Below the pieces are notes generated by a model, which saw only the letters and a program-made list of their open reading frames with translations, did no database searches and was not told where the DNA came from. From Dyella caseinilytica (GTDB taxonomy: Bacteria; Pseudomonadota; Gammaproteobacteria; Xanthomonadales; Rhodanobacteraceae), in assembly GCF_016865235.1 (NCBI RefSeq), contig NZ_CP064030.1, forward strand, positions 2,542,001 through 2,606,000: a stretch of DNA of 64,000 nucleotides. The letters are read 5' to 3'. The stretch's first letter is position 1. Every line of letters starts with the position of its first letter. The translations under genes and the position numbers were made by a program. This document shows, one piece after another, positions 40,272-49,619 of the stretch.

Positions 40272-41387
40272 TCATTGAATCACCAGCTCGCCGCGCAACG
40301 CGCCGGCGTCCTTGATTGATTGCAGAATGGTGATGACATCGCGCGTGGTCAGATGGATCGCGCGTAGCGCGGCGATCAAATCCGATACGGTGGCACCGTT
40401 GGGTATGGTCACCAGCTTCGCTTCAGGATCCTGCACGTTGATATTGGCCTGCGGCACCACTGCTGTACCGATGTTGCGCGAGGGGTTGACCAGCACACCA
40501 TCAGGCTGCGAGACGAGATAGTCGGTCTGTACCTGGATGCGCAGATCACCCTGTGAAATAGTCACTGCGCCCAGGCGAACATCGCCGCCCGAAACGACCG
40601 TGCCCGTACGCTCGTTGACCACGACGCGCGCGACCTGGTCGGGCGTCACCGGCACGTTTTCGATCATCGAGATCGTTTGCACCAGGTCCAGCGGTGGAGC
40701 GGTAAAGGTCACACGCACCTTGCCAGCATGTTCGGCCACCGCCGTTACACCGGCATTGCGGCGTAGTGATTCGGCAATACGTTCGGCCGTCGTGAAATCC
40801 GGTTGATACAGCACGACGTCAAGCGTGCGCCCGTCTTCGCCAAGACCGATCGGTGCTTCGCGCTCCACGGTCGCCCCATCCGGTACGCGACCCACAGTCG
40901 GGTGATTCTTCTGCTCCATGCTACCGAATGCGCTGACTTCGTAGCCGCCTACCGACAAAGCGCCCTGCGCCAGTGCGTAGAGCTTTCCGTCCGGACCGTT
41001 CAGCGGCGTGAGCAGCAAGATGCCACCGCTCAAGCTGCGCGCATCGCCAAGCGAAGACACTGACACGTCCATCTTCTGGCCAGATTCCGCAAACGCCGGC
41101 AAGGTGGCCGTCACCATTACCGCAGCGACATTGCGGCTGTTCAGATCGTCAGGACCGATATTTACCCCGAAGTGGCTCAAGGTATTGGCGACCGATTGCA
41201 CAGTCAGACGGTTTTTATTGGTATCGCCGGTTCCGGCCAGACCGATCACCAGGCCGTAGCCAACCAGCGCGTTGTCCCGCACGCCTTGCACACGGGCAAT
41301 CTCTTTCAAACGGACGCTGTTGCCCTGTGCCAGTGCAAGCGGGCTGGCAAGCAAGGTCAACAACAGTGCGACGAGAACACGTTTCAT
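40272..41387 (-). CDS. flgI: P-ring protein FlgI
   Basis: The 371-residue protein has a Sec signal (MKRVLVALLLTLLASPLALA-Q) and the conserved VRLKEIARVQGVRDNALVGY, GLVIGLAGTGDTNKN, and the C-terminal LIAALRAIHLTTRDVITILQ. FlgI forms the periplasmic P-ring, chaperoned by FlgA encoded two genes upstream. The start overlaps the flgH stop (ATGA). Confidence 0.96.
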   Translation of the reverse strand: MKRVLVALLLTLLASPLALAQGNSVRLKEIARVQGVRDNALVGYGLVIGLAGTGDTNKNRLTVQSVANTLSHFGVNIGPDDLNSRNVAAVMVTATLPAFAESGQKMDVSVSSLGDARSLSGGILLLTPLNGPDGKLYALAQGALSVGGYEVSAFGSMEQKNHPTVGRVPDGATVEREAPIGLGEDGRTLDVVLYQPDFTTAERIAESLRRNAGVTAVAEHAGKVRVTFTAPPLDLVQTISMIENVPVTPDQVARVVVNERTGTVVSGGDVRLGAVTISQGDLRIQVQTDYLVSQPDGVLVNPSRNIGTAVVPQANINVQDPEAKLVTIPNGATVSDLIAALRAIHLTTRDVITILQSIKDAGALRGELVIQ

Positions 41388-41974
41388 ATCAGCCCCAGCC
41401 AGCGTGTGATGCGATAAAGGATGCTGTGGCGTTGGGCAGTGGAAATGTCCCCCTTGCCGGTGTAATGAATGTCAGCCTCGCTGATGCGATTGGAAAGAAT
41501 GGTGTTGTTGGCGGAGATGTCCTCTGCGCGCACCAGTCCGGTAAGCGCGAACTGCTGCTTCTCGCCGTTGATTTCCACGCTTTGGTCGCCATGGATACGC
41601 AGCTGGCCATCGGCTTCCACCGCCACTACGCGCACGGCGAGCTCTGCCTGCAAGGTACCGGCACGCGTGGTGTTGCCCTGCCCGTTATCGTCTCCGTTGA
41701 GGCCAAGACCATAGTTATGGGTACCGTTACGGTTCTGCGTATTCGCACCGAGCTGCACGCCACCGCTGGCATCGGTGTTGGCGCTTGCCGTAGCACGCGC
41801 GGTTTCGGTGACGAGCACCGTCAGCGTGTCACCAACCTGATGCGCACGGCGGTCGGCTGCGAGCCCGCGGTAGTTGTCCGGATCGATCATGGAACCATCG
41901 GAAGTCTGCGCATGCGCAGTCATGCCGACGCTGGCCAGGATCAGGACGGTCATCAGTAAAGATCTAATCGACAA
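41384..41974 (-). CDS. flgH: L-ring protein FlgH lacking the lipobox cysteine
   Basis: The 196-residue protein has FlgH blocks (DPDNYRGLAADRRAHQVGDT, LTVLVTETARATASANTD, GDQSVEINGEKQQFALTG, and a C-terminal GKGDISTAQRHSILYRITRW). FlgH is normally an outer-membrane lipoprotein, but the signal here ends SVGMTAHAQTS with a standard cleavage site and no cysteine. The L-ring would therefore be non-lipidated. The TTG start has AAGGGAG nine bases upstream and overlaps flgA by eleven bases. Confidence 0.92.
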   Translation of the reverse strand: MSIRSLLMTVLILASVGMTAHAQTSDGSMIDPDNYRGLAADRRAHQVGDTLTVLVTETARATASANTDASGGVQLGANTQNRNGTHNYGLGLNGDDNGQGNTTRAGTLQAELAVRVVAVEADGQLRIHGDQSVEINGEKQQFALTGLVRAEDISANNTILSNRISEADIHYTGKGDISTAQRHSILYRITRWLGLI

Positions 41975-42671
41975 CTTGCACTACTCCCTTGTCGGTAACG
42001 CGCGCATGCACGGGGGTTTCGGCACCATCGACCAACACCAGCACGGTATCGCCGGTGTTGCCGCGACCGATCGCCGTGCCCTTGGCCTGTAACTTGATGA
42101 CGCCGTAGCTGGCCATGACATCGACGCGCTGCTGACGGTCGACATCGGGAATGCGCTCAAAATCCTCGAGCAAGACCGGACTACCAGCCAACACCGCATG
42201 ACGTAAACGCATGCCATTGATCTGACTGGGATCGGTCACGACAGCACTCTGCAGCATCGCGATATCCGCATCGTGCGGTGTGAATTTCAATGTGGAAGCG
42301 ACCGTGCCCATGGCAGCGTCGGCTGCATAGCCCGGGATGTCGTGATGCACGCTCACGGCAAACCAGACCGTCGCCGAGCGCACGACCTGACCATTCACGC
42401 TGATATCCACGGGCATGCCGACCCTCGCTCGCGGCCAGCGGCCTTCGGGCTTACGCGCCTTGATCACAAGCCCGCCGGACAACACCTGCACGTCTTCGGG
42501 TTTGCCCACGACATCAACCTGCGCCACCGCCTTGTCGTCGCCGAGACAGGCATCCAGTTCTGCGCGTGCGATGTCCACAATGCGCGCAGACGCGATCGTC
42601 TGCAGCGTCGGCGATGCCGATGCATACAGCGAAAACACGAGCAACAGGACGGCGGGCAGCAGTCGTCGCAT
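41964..42671 (-). CDS. flgA: P-ring assembly chaperone FlgA
   Basis: The 235-residue protein has a signal peptide (MRRLLPAVLLLVFSLYASAS) and a C-terminal SAF-like domain: NGMRLRHAVLAGSPVLLEDF, QRVDVMASYGVIKLQAKGTA and GDTVLVLVDGAETPVHARVT. It helps P-ring formation in the periplasm. It follows flgG after two bases and overlaps flgH. Confidence 0.92.
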   Translation of the reverse strand: MRRLLPAVLLLVFSLYASASPTLQTIASARIVDIARAELDACLGDDKAVAQVDVVGKPEDVQVLSGGLVIKARKPEGRWPRARVGMPVDISVNGQVVRSATVWFAVSVHHDIPGYAADAAMGTVASTLKFTPHDADIAMLQSAVVTDPSQINGMRLRHAVLAGSPVLLEDFERIPDVDRQQRVDVMASYGVIKLQAKGTAIGRGNTGDTVLVLVDGAETPVHARVTDKGVVQVVD

Positions 42672-42673
42672 GA

Positions 42674-43441
42674 TTACTGTCGCAGGTTATTGATGGTGTC
42701 GAGAATCTGGTCCGACGCCTGCAACACGCGTGCATTGAGCTGATAAGCACGCTGCGCAATCACCAGCGTCGCCATTTCGCTGACCATATCGACGTTGGAG
42801 CTTTCCAATGAACCCTGCAGGATGGCGCCCACGCCGCTATCGTTCGGCTTACCCGAACTCGGATCACCCGACGCTTGCGTCGGCACGTAGTTATTGCTGC
42901 CGACTGACTGCAAGCCCTCCGGCGACGGAAATGTGCTCAACTCAAAAGTACCCAACAGCGTCTGGCTGGTGCTGCCACCCACTTGCCCGTAGATCTGGCC
43001 ATTCTGGTTGATCGTGATGTTGCTGGCATCGGGCGGTATCTGGATGTCCGGCGTCACGCGGCTGCCGTCGGCAGTCGCCAGATAACCGTCACTGTCCACA
43101 TGCAGCTGACCATCGCGGGTGTACAGATGATTGCCGTTGGAGTCGACGACTTCCAGGAACCCCTCGCCCTGGATGCCGATATCCCAGGTATTGCCAGTCT
43201 GATTCATGGTTCCTTGCGAGAACACGGAACTGGTGGATAACACTTCGGTGCCCGCGCCGGTCTGGCTGGGCGTGAGGCCCGCCTGCACCTGGGACGGCGT
43301 GATTACCGCGATATCACCGAAATTTGTCCGCTGCGACTTGAAGCCCGGCGTCTGCATGTTGGAAAGGTTGTTCGACAAGGTGTCGATCTGGCTCTGCGTA
43401 GCTTGCAGGCCGGACGTGGCGATATAGAGAGCGTCGATCAT
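42674..43441 (-). CDS. flgG: Distal rod protein FlgG
   Basis: The 255-residue protein begins IDALYIATSGLQATQSQIDT and continues LSNNLSNMQTPGFKSQRTNF, the FlgG signature. The middle has GIQGEGFLEVVDSNGNHLYT, and the end SSNVDMVSEMATLVIAQRAY plus QLNARVLQASDQILDTINNL. Length is typical. Confidence 0.95.
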   Translation of the reverse strand: MIDALYIATSGLQATQSQIDTLSNNLSNMQTPGFKSQRTNFGDIAVITPSQVQAGLTPSQTGAGTEVLSTSSVFSQGTMNQTGNTWDIGIQGEGFLEVVDSNGNHLYTRDGQLHVDSDGYLATADGSRVTPDIQIPPDASNITINQNGQIYGQVGGSTSQTLLGTFELSTFPSPEGLQSVGSNNYVPTQASGDPSSGKPNDSGVGAILQGSLESSNVDMVSEMATLVIAQRAYQLNARVLQASDQILDTINNLRQ

Positions 43442-43453
43442 GGGATTGCGTCC

Positions 43454-44134
43454 TTAAGAGTTGTCGCCGATATGATTGATACCTTCCTGCAAGGTGGCGT
43501 CATACGCCTGGATCGCGCGCTGCACCGATTGCGCATGACGCGACAGCGCCATCAGGCGCACCATTTCCTCACCCGGATCCACATTGGATTGCTCCAGCGC
43601 ACCCTGCTGGATACGGCCGATGAACTGGCCGCTGTCATTGCCTTTGAAGCTGTACAGCCCGTCACCCATGTCACGCAGGGCGCTGGCCTTGTCGACATTC
43701 ACAATGCGCAACGTGTCCACGTTGTCGCTGCCATCAGTGATAGCGCCGCTGGCATCGATATGCACGTTGGCGTGATTGAGCGTGATCGGCCCGGATTGAC
43801 CCAGCACCGGATTGCCGGCTGAATCCACCAACTGCTGATCCGCATCGATATGGAACTGGCCGTTACGTGTCAGCATGGTCTGGCCATTGACATCCACCGC
43901 AAAGAAACCCGTTCCACGAATCGCAAGGTCCAGCGGATGCCCGGTGGTGGACAGACTGCCATCGGCCAGATCAAGGGTCGGCGTGTTCTCCAGCAGACCG
44001 GTCTTGAAATCCGTCGCCAGACGCTCGGCGCGATAACCCGCCGTGCGCATATTGGCGACGTTCTGGCTCAGCACGTCGAGCGCGTCGACATCGTTGCTGA
44101 GATAACGCGCGATACCGGGAATGATGTTGCTCAA
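43454..44134 (-). CDS. flgF: Proximal rod protein FlgF
   Basis: The 226-residue rod protein has NDVDALDVLSQNVANMRTAG, AIRGTGFFAVDVNGQTMLTR, and a C-terminal QSNVDPGEEMVRLMALSRHA. It starts with TTG; AAGGAGGG about seven bases upstream overlaps the flhA stop and supports that start. Order flgF-flgG is canonical. Confidence 0.9.
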   Translation of the reverse strand: MSNIIPGIARYLSNDVDALDVLSQNVANMRTAGYRAERLATDFKTGLLENTPTLDLADGSLSTTGHPLDLAIRGTGFFAVDVNGQTMLTRNGQFHIDADQQLVDSAGNPVLGQSGPITLNHANVHIDASGAITDGSDNVDTLRIVNVDKASALRDMGDGLYSFKGNDSGQFIGRIQQGALEQSNVDPGEEMVRLMALSRHAQSVQRAIQAYDATLQEGINHIGDNS

Positions 44135-44146
44135 GCAGATCCCTCC

Positions 44147-46216
44147 TTATGCAGCGGCGGCGGTGGATGCGGTGACAGTGCCAAACGCCTTCACCATTAC
44201 GGTTGAAGGCACTTCGTTGATGCCCAGCACGGTGACGTGCGGTAGGCTGCGTTGAATCAATGCGCGCAGATGACGGCGCACAACACTGGGACACAGCAGC
44301 ACCGGCAGATGGCTGCGCGCCATCATGGCTTCGGATTGCTTGGCCAAGCCGCTCAGCAGTGCTTCGAGCTGTGCCAGATCCGCAATCAGGCCACCGGCAG
44401 CGCCTTCGCGCTGGCGGATAGCGGTAACGATGGAACGTTCCAGTTCCGGCGCCAGAGTCAGCACATGCAGTTCGCCCTGGGCGTTACTGACGCGCTGACA
44501 GATGGACGGCCCCAGGCGTTCGCGCACGCGCTCGACCAGATCCTCGGTCTGCTTGTGGGTTTTGCCAGCATCGACCAGCACTTCAAGAATGGTCTCGACA
44601 TTGCGGATGCTCACCTGCTCGCGCAGCAACTGTTGCAGCACCTTCTGCACATCGGTGTACGACATCACACCCGGAATCAATTCATCGACCAGCGAGGCCT
44701 GCTGCTCACGCACACGCGCGACCAACCGTTCGGTCTCCGCGCGGGTCAGCAATTCTGGTGCGTGTCGCTTGGTGACTTCACCCAAATGCGTAATCAGTAC
44801 CGTTTCCGGATCGACCAGCGTGTAACCTGCGCCGCGCGCGTACTGGCGCTGGTCAGGACTGATCCACTGAGCCGGCAAGCCATAGGCGGGATCACGCGTT
44901 TCACGCCCTTCCAGCTTGGGCCGCTTCCCACCTGGGTTGATCGCCAGCAAGGCATCAAAGCGCAGCTCACCTCGACCGACCCGGGATCCTTGCACCTGGA
45001 TTTCATAGGCATCCTCTGCCAGCGGCGATCCCTGTACGAGCTTGACCTTTGGCAGGATGAAACCGAAGTCCATGGCGAACTGCTTGCGGAAAGTGCTGAT
45101 GCGGTCGCCCAGGTCGAGATTTCTCGCCTTATAGGTGGCGGCAATACTGCTGCCGAGATGAACTTCGACGGGTTCGATAGACAACATGCGATAGAGGTCT
45201 TCCTCTTCGCGCTTTGCCAGTGGCTCGGATGCGTCCTCTTTCTTCTCAGCAACCGGAGTACCGGAACGGGAAGCGAAGAAGGTCAACGTCGCGACGCCCA
45301 CTAGCACCAACAGCACCGGCCATGCCGGTAGGCCCGGCAACACCAGCAATCCGGCCAACGCCAGCGAAACGATCAGCAAGGTACGCGAACTGGAAAGCAC
45401 CTGTCTGGCGATTTCCGTGCCCAATTGTGCGTCCGTCGCTGCGCGTGTGATGATGATGCCGGTCGCCACGGCAATCACCAGCGAAGGAATCTGCGTGACG
45501 ATGCCATCGCCCACGGTCAGAAGCGTGTAGCGATGCACGGACTCCGTCCAGGGAAGCCCTTTCTGCACCATGCCGACCGTAAGGCCACCGATGATATCGA
45601 TCAAGATAATCATGATGCCGGCAATGGCATCACCCTTGACGAACTTGGTCGCACCATCCATGGCGCCGTAGAAGCTGGCTTCCTTTTCGACATGGCTGCG
45701 CCGACGCTTGGCCTCATGCTCGTCAATGAGACCCATGTTCATGTCGGCGTCGATGCTCATCTGCTTGCCGGGCATGCTGTCCAGCGTGAAACGTGCCGCC
45801 ACTTCGGCAACACGCTGCGCACCGTTGGTCACCACCACATACTGCACGACAACCAGGATCAGGAAGACAACCAGGCCAATGACATAGTTGCCGCCAACGA
45901 CGTAAGAACCGATCGCATTGATGACGCGCCCGGCGTTGCCCTTGTCCAAAATCAGGCGTGTAGCGGAGATGTTGAGCGCCAGTCGAAACAGGGTCGTAAT
46001 CAGCAACAACGACGGGAAAGTCGAGAAGGCGAGCGGCGTATCGGTAAAGAAAGTGATCAACAGCACCAGTAGCGCCGCAGTGAAATTGAGCACCAGCAGA
46101 AAATCGAGCAACGCCCCTGGAATCGGCGTGAACAGGATGACCAGAATGCAGATCATCCCAAGCACGAGAATCACGTCGCGCTTGCCCGTCCAAAGTTGGC
46201 CAAAGAGCCCCGTCAT
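44147..46216 (-). CDS. flhA: Export gate protein FlhA
   Basis: The 689-residue protein has about eight N-terminal transmembrane segments, the FHIPEP-type loop (VAEVAARFTLDSMPGKQMSI followed by DADMN), and a large cytosolic domain from about residue 340 that binds chaperone-substrate complexes. The ATG at 46216 has GGAGAG three bases before it. Both the Shine-Dalgarno site and the start codon lie inside one arm of a long, nearly perfect inverted repeat (46204-46364), unlike every other junction in the operon except flgB. Confidence 0.96.
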   Translation of the reverse strand: MTGLFGQLWTGKRDVILVLGMICILVILFTPIPGALLDFLLVLNFTAALLVLLITFFTDTPLAFSTFPSLLLITTLFRLALNISATRLILDKGNAGRVINAIGSYVVGGNYVIGLVVFLILVVVQYVVVTNGAQRVAEVAARFTLDSMPGKQMSIDADMNMGLIDEHEAKRRRSHVEKEASFYGAMDGATKFVKGDAIAGIMIILIDIIGGLTVGMVQKGLPWTESVHRYTLLTVGDGIVTQIPSLVIAVATGIIITRAATDAQLGTEIARQVLSSSRTLLIVSLALAGLLVLPGLPAWPVLLVLVGVATLTFFASRSGTPVAEKKEDASEPLAKREEEDLYRMLSIEPVEVHLGSSIAATYKARNLDLGDRISTFRKQFAMDFGFILPKVKLVQGSPLAEDAYEIQVQGSRVGRGELRFDALLAINPGGKRPKLEGRETRDPAYGLPAQWISPDQRQYARGAGYTLVDPETVLITHLGEVTKRHAPELLTRAETERLVARVREQQASLVDELIPGVMSYTDVQKVLQQLLREQVSIRNVETILEVLVDAGKTHKQTEDLVERVRERLGPSICQRVSNAQGELHVLTLAPELERSIVTAIRQREGAAGGLIADLAQLEALLSGLAKQSEAMMARSHLPVLLCPSVVRRHLRALIQRSLPHVTVLGINEVPSTVMVKAFGTVTASTAAAA

Positions 46217-46364
46217 GGTCTCTCCGTGGCCCGCGCTGGGTCTGTTTGCCCGCACGCCTGCGTCATCACTCGTTTATGTATCGACATACACCTCACTCGT
46301 TCTTCCTTGCCTTGCACGCAAACAGATCCCAGCGCGGGCCACGGAGAGACTATGACGGGGCTCT
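46204..46364. repeat. Long inverted repeat covering the flhA start codon (element B)
   Basis: Arms at 46204-46249 and 46318-46364 pair over about 45 bases with one mismatch and one bulged base. In the leftward mRNA the 3' arm holds the flhA Shine-Dalgarno site (GGAGAG, 46220-46225), the ATG (46214-46216) and the first codons. The 5' arm, just after the flhB stop, is their complement. The 68-base loop carries the dyad TGTATCGACATACA. The core (from GCTGGGTCTGTTTGCC to its complement) matches element A upstream of flgB. Confidence 0.85.
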
Positions 46365-46370
46365 GCGTAT

Positions 46371-47444
46371 TCAAGAGAAAATCCTGTTGCCGGGACGCTT
46401 CATAAGCCAGCGATAAATAGGCGCCAAAGGTTTGTACAAATGAGCAGGAACAGCGCGGTCGATCTTGCACTCGCGGTACAGCGCACGCGCCAGCTCTGGT
46501 GAGCGAAGACAAGGCACGCCCGATTGCGCAGCCAGCATGCGCATACGTGCTGCGACCGCGTCGCTACCTTTTGATAGCACCACAGGCGAACGCATTGTCT
46601 TAGGCCGATATTTCAGGGCTATGGCCAGATGGGTGGGATTGGTCAACAACACATCTGCCTCCGACACACGCCGGACAGAGCGCGAATGCTTGAGCAATTC
46701 GGCCATCAGCCGGCGACGCTTCTGCCGGATATCCGGATCGCCTTCACGGCGCTTGTGCTCATCCTTGATATCGCTCCGGCTCATACGCAATTTGCGAATG
46801 TAGTCGCGCCGCGTGAATAGCAGATCGAGCAATGCAATCAACCCGAGCAGACAAAGCATCCACGTCGTGACCTGGATATAGGTCGAACGCAGCAACATGC
46901 CCACGCTGGATGGCGCGGCAAAAGCTGCCGCCTGTACCTTTTGCCCAATGTTTCCTGCCAGCACCCACGCCAAGCCACCCAGTACACCCAACTTCAGAGT
47001 GAGCTTGAATAGCTCCCACAACAGACGCAGCGAAAATAGACGCTTGGCGCCCTGTGCGGGATTGAGGCGGCTGAAGTCCGGCTTCAGCGGGTCCGTGCTG
47101 AAGACGGGGCCGGTTTGCATCAGATTGCCGACCACCGCTGCCACCAGCATGGCCATGACGATCGGCAGTATGGCTTGCCACGCGGGATGAAAAGTTCGCT
47201 GCAGCCAATAGAACAAACTCACCGATGGTGCCGGCGCGTTTCCAGCCATCAGAAGCGTGCGGCTCATCGAGCGCGCCAGTGCCGCAGCGACATTATAGGA
47301 AGCCGCCGCAAGCGCCACGCTGAAAACGATTAGCACGATGACGCCGCTCATGTCCGTACTGCGCGGCACCTGCCCCTTCTCGCGCGCTTCTTGCAAGCGG
47401 AATGGCGTGGGTTGTTCGGTCTTACTCTGGTCGTCGGTAGCCAT
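46371..47444 (-). CDS. flhB: Export switch protein FlhB
   Basis: The 357-residue protein has four transmembrane segments and a cytosolic domain with the autocleavage motif NPTH (VLLTNPTHLAIALKYRPKTM). It opens with DDQSKTEQPTPFRLQEAREK followed by GQVPRS, typical of FlhB. The ATG at 47444 overlaps the fliR stop by one base (TGATG). The intact NPTH indicates a working substrate-specificity switch. Confidence 0.96.
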   Translation of the reverse strand: MATDDQSKTEQPTPFRLQEAREKGQVPRSTDMSGVIVLIVFSVALAAASYNVAAALARSMSRTLLMAGNAPAPSVSLFYWLQRTFHPAWQAILPIVMAMLVAAVVGNLMQTGPVFSTDPLKPDFSRLNPAQGAKRLFSLRLLWELFKLTLKLGVLGGLAWVLAGNIGQKVQAAAFAAPSSVGMLLRSTYIQVTTWMLCLLGLIALLDLLFTRRDYIRKLRMSRSDIKDEHKRREGDPDIRQKRRRLMAELLKHSRSVRRVSEADVLLTNPTHLAIALKYRPKTMRSPVVLSKGSDAVAARMRMLAAQSGVPCLRSPELARALYRECKIDRAVPAHLYKPLAPIYRWLMKRPGNRIFS

Positions 47445-48208
47445 CAATGCACTCCCGGCACCGGTAGCACCACAAAAGCATCGCGATACATGCGCTCGAT
47501 CAACGGTGGCGCATAACGCAACGATCCTGCCAAAAGGACAATACCGGCCATCACTTTGATGGGCAGCGAGACGAAATACATGTTGGCTTGTGGCATCGAG
47601 CGGCTCGCATAGGCCACGGCCAGATCGATAGCGAACAATCCCAACATGGCAGGAGCTGACACCATCAGCCCAAGCAAAAACTGTGAGGAAAGCCTGGCGA
47701 GAAACATCTCCGGCGTCACCAGCAAGCGACCACTGCCGAGCGGCACGAGCTTGACGGACTCAACCATCCCTTGCAGCAACAGCAAATGCAGACCGAGCGA
47801 AAAGAACACAAGCATTCCGGCCCATTGCACGACTGTCCCAGCCAGCGCTTCCGAGGCGTGAGTAGCCGGATTGAGCAGGCTGGCAGCGGCAACGCCAGAC
47901 TGCATGTCCAATACACGCGCGGAAAAACCCAGCGCCGCAATGGGCAAAAACACTGCCAGGCTCAACGTAAAACCGAGCACGCACTCCGCTGCCATCGCCA
48001 AGAGCAGAGGCAAAGGATTATCTGGATCCAGACGCACTGCTGGAACGGGGCTCACGCCGACTGCCATCATGGTCAGCGCCAACAGCACACACATGCGCAC
48101 CGTTGCCGGCGCCCAATTAAATGGCGTGAATGCCGGCACCATCAGCAAAGGTGCAAACCTCGCCATGGCCAGCAAAAACGCTCCGATTAGCGGATCGACA
48201 GCTCCCAC
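47444..48208 (-). CDS. fliR: Export gate protein FliR
   Basis: The protein has six hydrophobic segments and FliR-like blocks (GAFLLAMARFAPLLMVPAFT, LLGLMVSAPAMLGLFAIDLA, PQANMYFVSLPIKVMAGIVL). A GTG at 48208, five bases after the fliQ stop, gives 254 residues; a longer frame to 48235 would overlap fliQ. With FliP and FliQ it forms the export pore. Confidence 0.92.
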   Translation of the reverse strand: MGAVDPLIGAFLLAMARFAPLLMVPAFTPFNWAPATVRMCVLLALTMMAVGVSPVPAVRLDPDNPLPLLLAMAAECVLGFTLSLAVFLPIAALGFSARVLDMQSGVAAASLLNPATHASEALAGTVVQWAGMLVFFSLGLHLLLLQGMVESVKLVPLGSGRLLVTPEMFLARLSSQFLLGLMVSAPAMLGLFAIDLAVAYASRSMPQANMYFVSLPIKVMAGIVLLAGSLRYAPPLIERMYRDAFVVLPVPGVH

Positions 48209-48212
48209 CCTG

Positions 48213-48476
48213 TTACATCCCTGCAATAAGACCAAACAAGCGCTTCGAAAATTCCACTACCACCGCCATCATCCAGGCGCCGGTCATCAGGAACATCGCT
48301 ACGACGGTAATCAGCTTCGGAATAAAGGTCAGCGTCATCTCCTGGATCTGCGTCACTACTTGCAAAATGGAGATCACCACGCCGATCACGAGCGTAGCCA
48401 ACAGAATCGGTGCGGAAACCTTCGCTGCTGTCAGCAATGTCTCCGACAACAGATGCATCGCGGTATCGCTATCCAT
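48213..48476 (-). CDS. fliQ: Export gate protein FliQ
   Basis: The 87-residue protein has two transmembrane helices (APILLATLVIGVVISILQVV and VAMFLMTGAWMMAVVVEFSK) flanking the conserved TQIQEMTLTFIPKLI. Size and motif are exact for FliQ. It starts two bases after the TPR gene stop. Confidence 0.95.
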   Translation of the reverse strand: MDSDTAMHLLSETLLTAAKVSAPILLATLVIGVVISILQVVTQIQEMTLTFIPKLITVVAMFLMTGAWMMAVVVEFSKRLFGLIAGM

Positions 48477-48478
48477 GC

Positions 48479-49609
48479 CTACCCCCTCGGACGCACCAAT
48501 TCACGAAGCCTGAAAATGAAATCTGCCGAAACGACACCTAACCCAGGTGTGCGCGTGATGATGTTATCGATGATGGCGCGCGCCTCCTCGACGCGTCCCT
48601 CATCCAACAGCAATACACTTTGGGCGTAACGGGCCGAACGTCCTTGTGGATCCAGTCGCGTGGCGCGCTTGATCGATTCCTCCGCCTCTTTGCGCTCACC
48701 GCGCAGCGCATGGACCAGCGCGAAACCACCGTGGGTTTCACCGAAGGTACGGTCCAGCGCAAAGGCCTTATCGAAGCTGTGCTTGGCGCCGGCAAGATCG
48801 CCTTGCATCAACTGGCACCAGGCTAACGTATGCCAAGTGCCGATGTGATCAGGCATGTATCCCGACGCGCACTCCAACAGCGCGCGTGCTCCCGGCACAT
48901 CGCCACGCAGCATCACGTCCTGACCAAGGCCAAACAATGCGCGACCTGATTCAGGATGCTTGGCGAGCACACGCTCAAACACCGCAGTGGATTCCTGTAC
49001 CTGCTGAGACCACAAAGCCACCGTGCCACGCACGATGCCAGCTTCGTGTTGATCGGGATCGGCCGTCAACGCGCGCTCCGCCTCTGCCGAAGCGCGAACC
49101 GTGTCGCCGATATCCAGCCAGAGCAAAGCGCGCATACCTTGCACTTCAGACAAGCGCGCTCCGCCATCAATGGGCGCAAGCACTTCAAGCGCCGCTTCCA
49201 GTTGCTTCTGGCGATGAAGAATCCTTGCCTTCAGCAAAGAGCAGGCAACAACTTCTTCGCCTTGCGCTTGTGCATGACTCAAGGTTTCCAGCGCATCCAC
49301 CGGCTTGCCTTCCAGGAGCTGCGCGTAGGCCAGGTCATGCACAACGCCGAACGGAACATCCTGCATGTCCGCTAACAGCGGTTTCAGCAATCCAATAGCC
49401 ATGGCGGCATCACCACGCAACAGCGCGCAACGCGCCTCCCTGAAGCGCACACCAGGCAATTCACGCAATGCACGAGGAGCCGTAATCAGCCGCGCGGATG
49501 CCTGCTCGACGTTTCCAGCCGAGAGCCATTCGTCGAGCAGATCGCACAGCAGAATCGAATTTCCGGGATCGCCATCGGCGAGCACGGACAACTGGGATGC
49601 GCGATTCAC
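48479..49609 (-). CDS. TPR-repeat protein, first gene of the export operon
   Basis: The 376-residue protein has no signal peptide. It is built of TPR-like helical pairs, clearest in residues 150-350: ASAEAERALTADPDQHEAGI, FERVLAKHPESGRALFGLGQ and FDKAFALDRTFGETHGGFAL. It leads the flagellar-type operon, only two bases before fliQ. The GTG start overlaps a Gly-rich Shine-Dalgarno site (AGGGGGG). TPR proteins in type III systems are often chaperones or pilotins, so a substrate-chaperone or assembly role is possible. It is not part of standard flagellar operons. Confidence 0.7.
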   Translation of the reverse strand: MNRASQLSVLADGDPGNSILLCDLLDEWLSAGNVEQASARLITAPRALRELPGVRFREARCALLRGDAAMAIGLLKPLLADMQDVPFGVVHDLAYAQLLEGKPVDALETLSHAQAQGEEVVACSLLKARILHRQKQLEAALEVLAPIDGGARLSEVQGMRALLWLDIGDTVRASAEAERALTADPDQHEAGIVRGTVALWSQQVQESTAVFERVLAKHPESGRALFGLGQDVMLRGDVPGARALLECASGYMPDHIGTWHTLAWCQLMQGDLAGAKHSFDKAFALDRTFGETHGGFALVHALRGERKEAEESIKRATRLDPQGRSARYAQSVLLLDEGRVEEARAIIDNIITRTPGLGVVSADFIFRLRELVRPRG

Positions 49610-49619
49610 AGCGCCCCCC

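Noticed and set aside
39985..40275. Open frames of 68 to 96 codons between flgI and flgB
   Set aside because: They fall in the inverted-repeat element, have no Shine-Dalgarno site and resemble nothing; the region is better explained as RNA structure or a small repeat.
46213..46512. Leftward frame of 99 codons across the flhB-flhA gap
   Set aside because: It overlaps the flhB 3' end and the inverted repeat; composition is that of a shadow frame.
29160..49609. Ordinary motile flagellum as the explanation for the operon
   Set aside because: Not excluded genome-wide, but the reduced FliG, FliM without CheY motif and absence of filament and stator genes make it unlikely that this operon alone gives motility.
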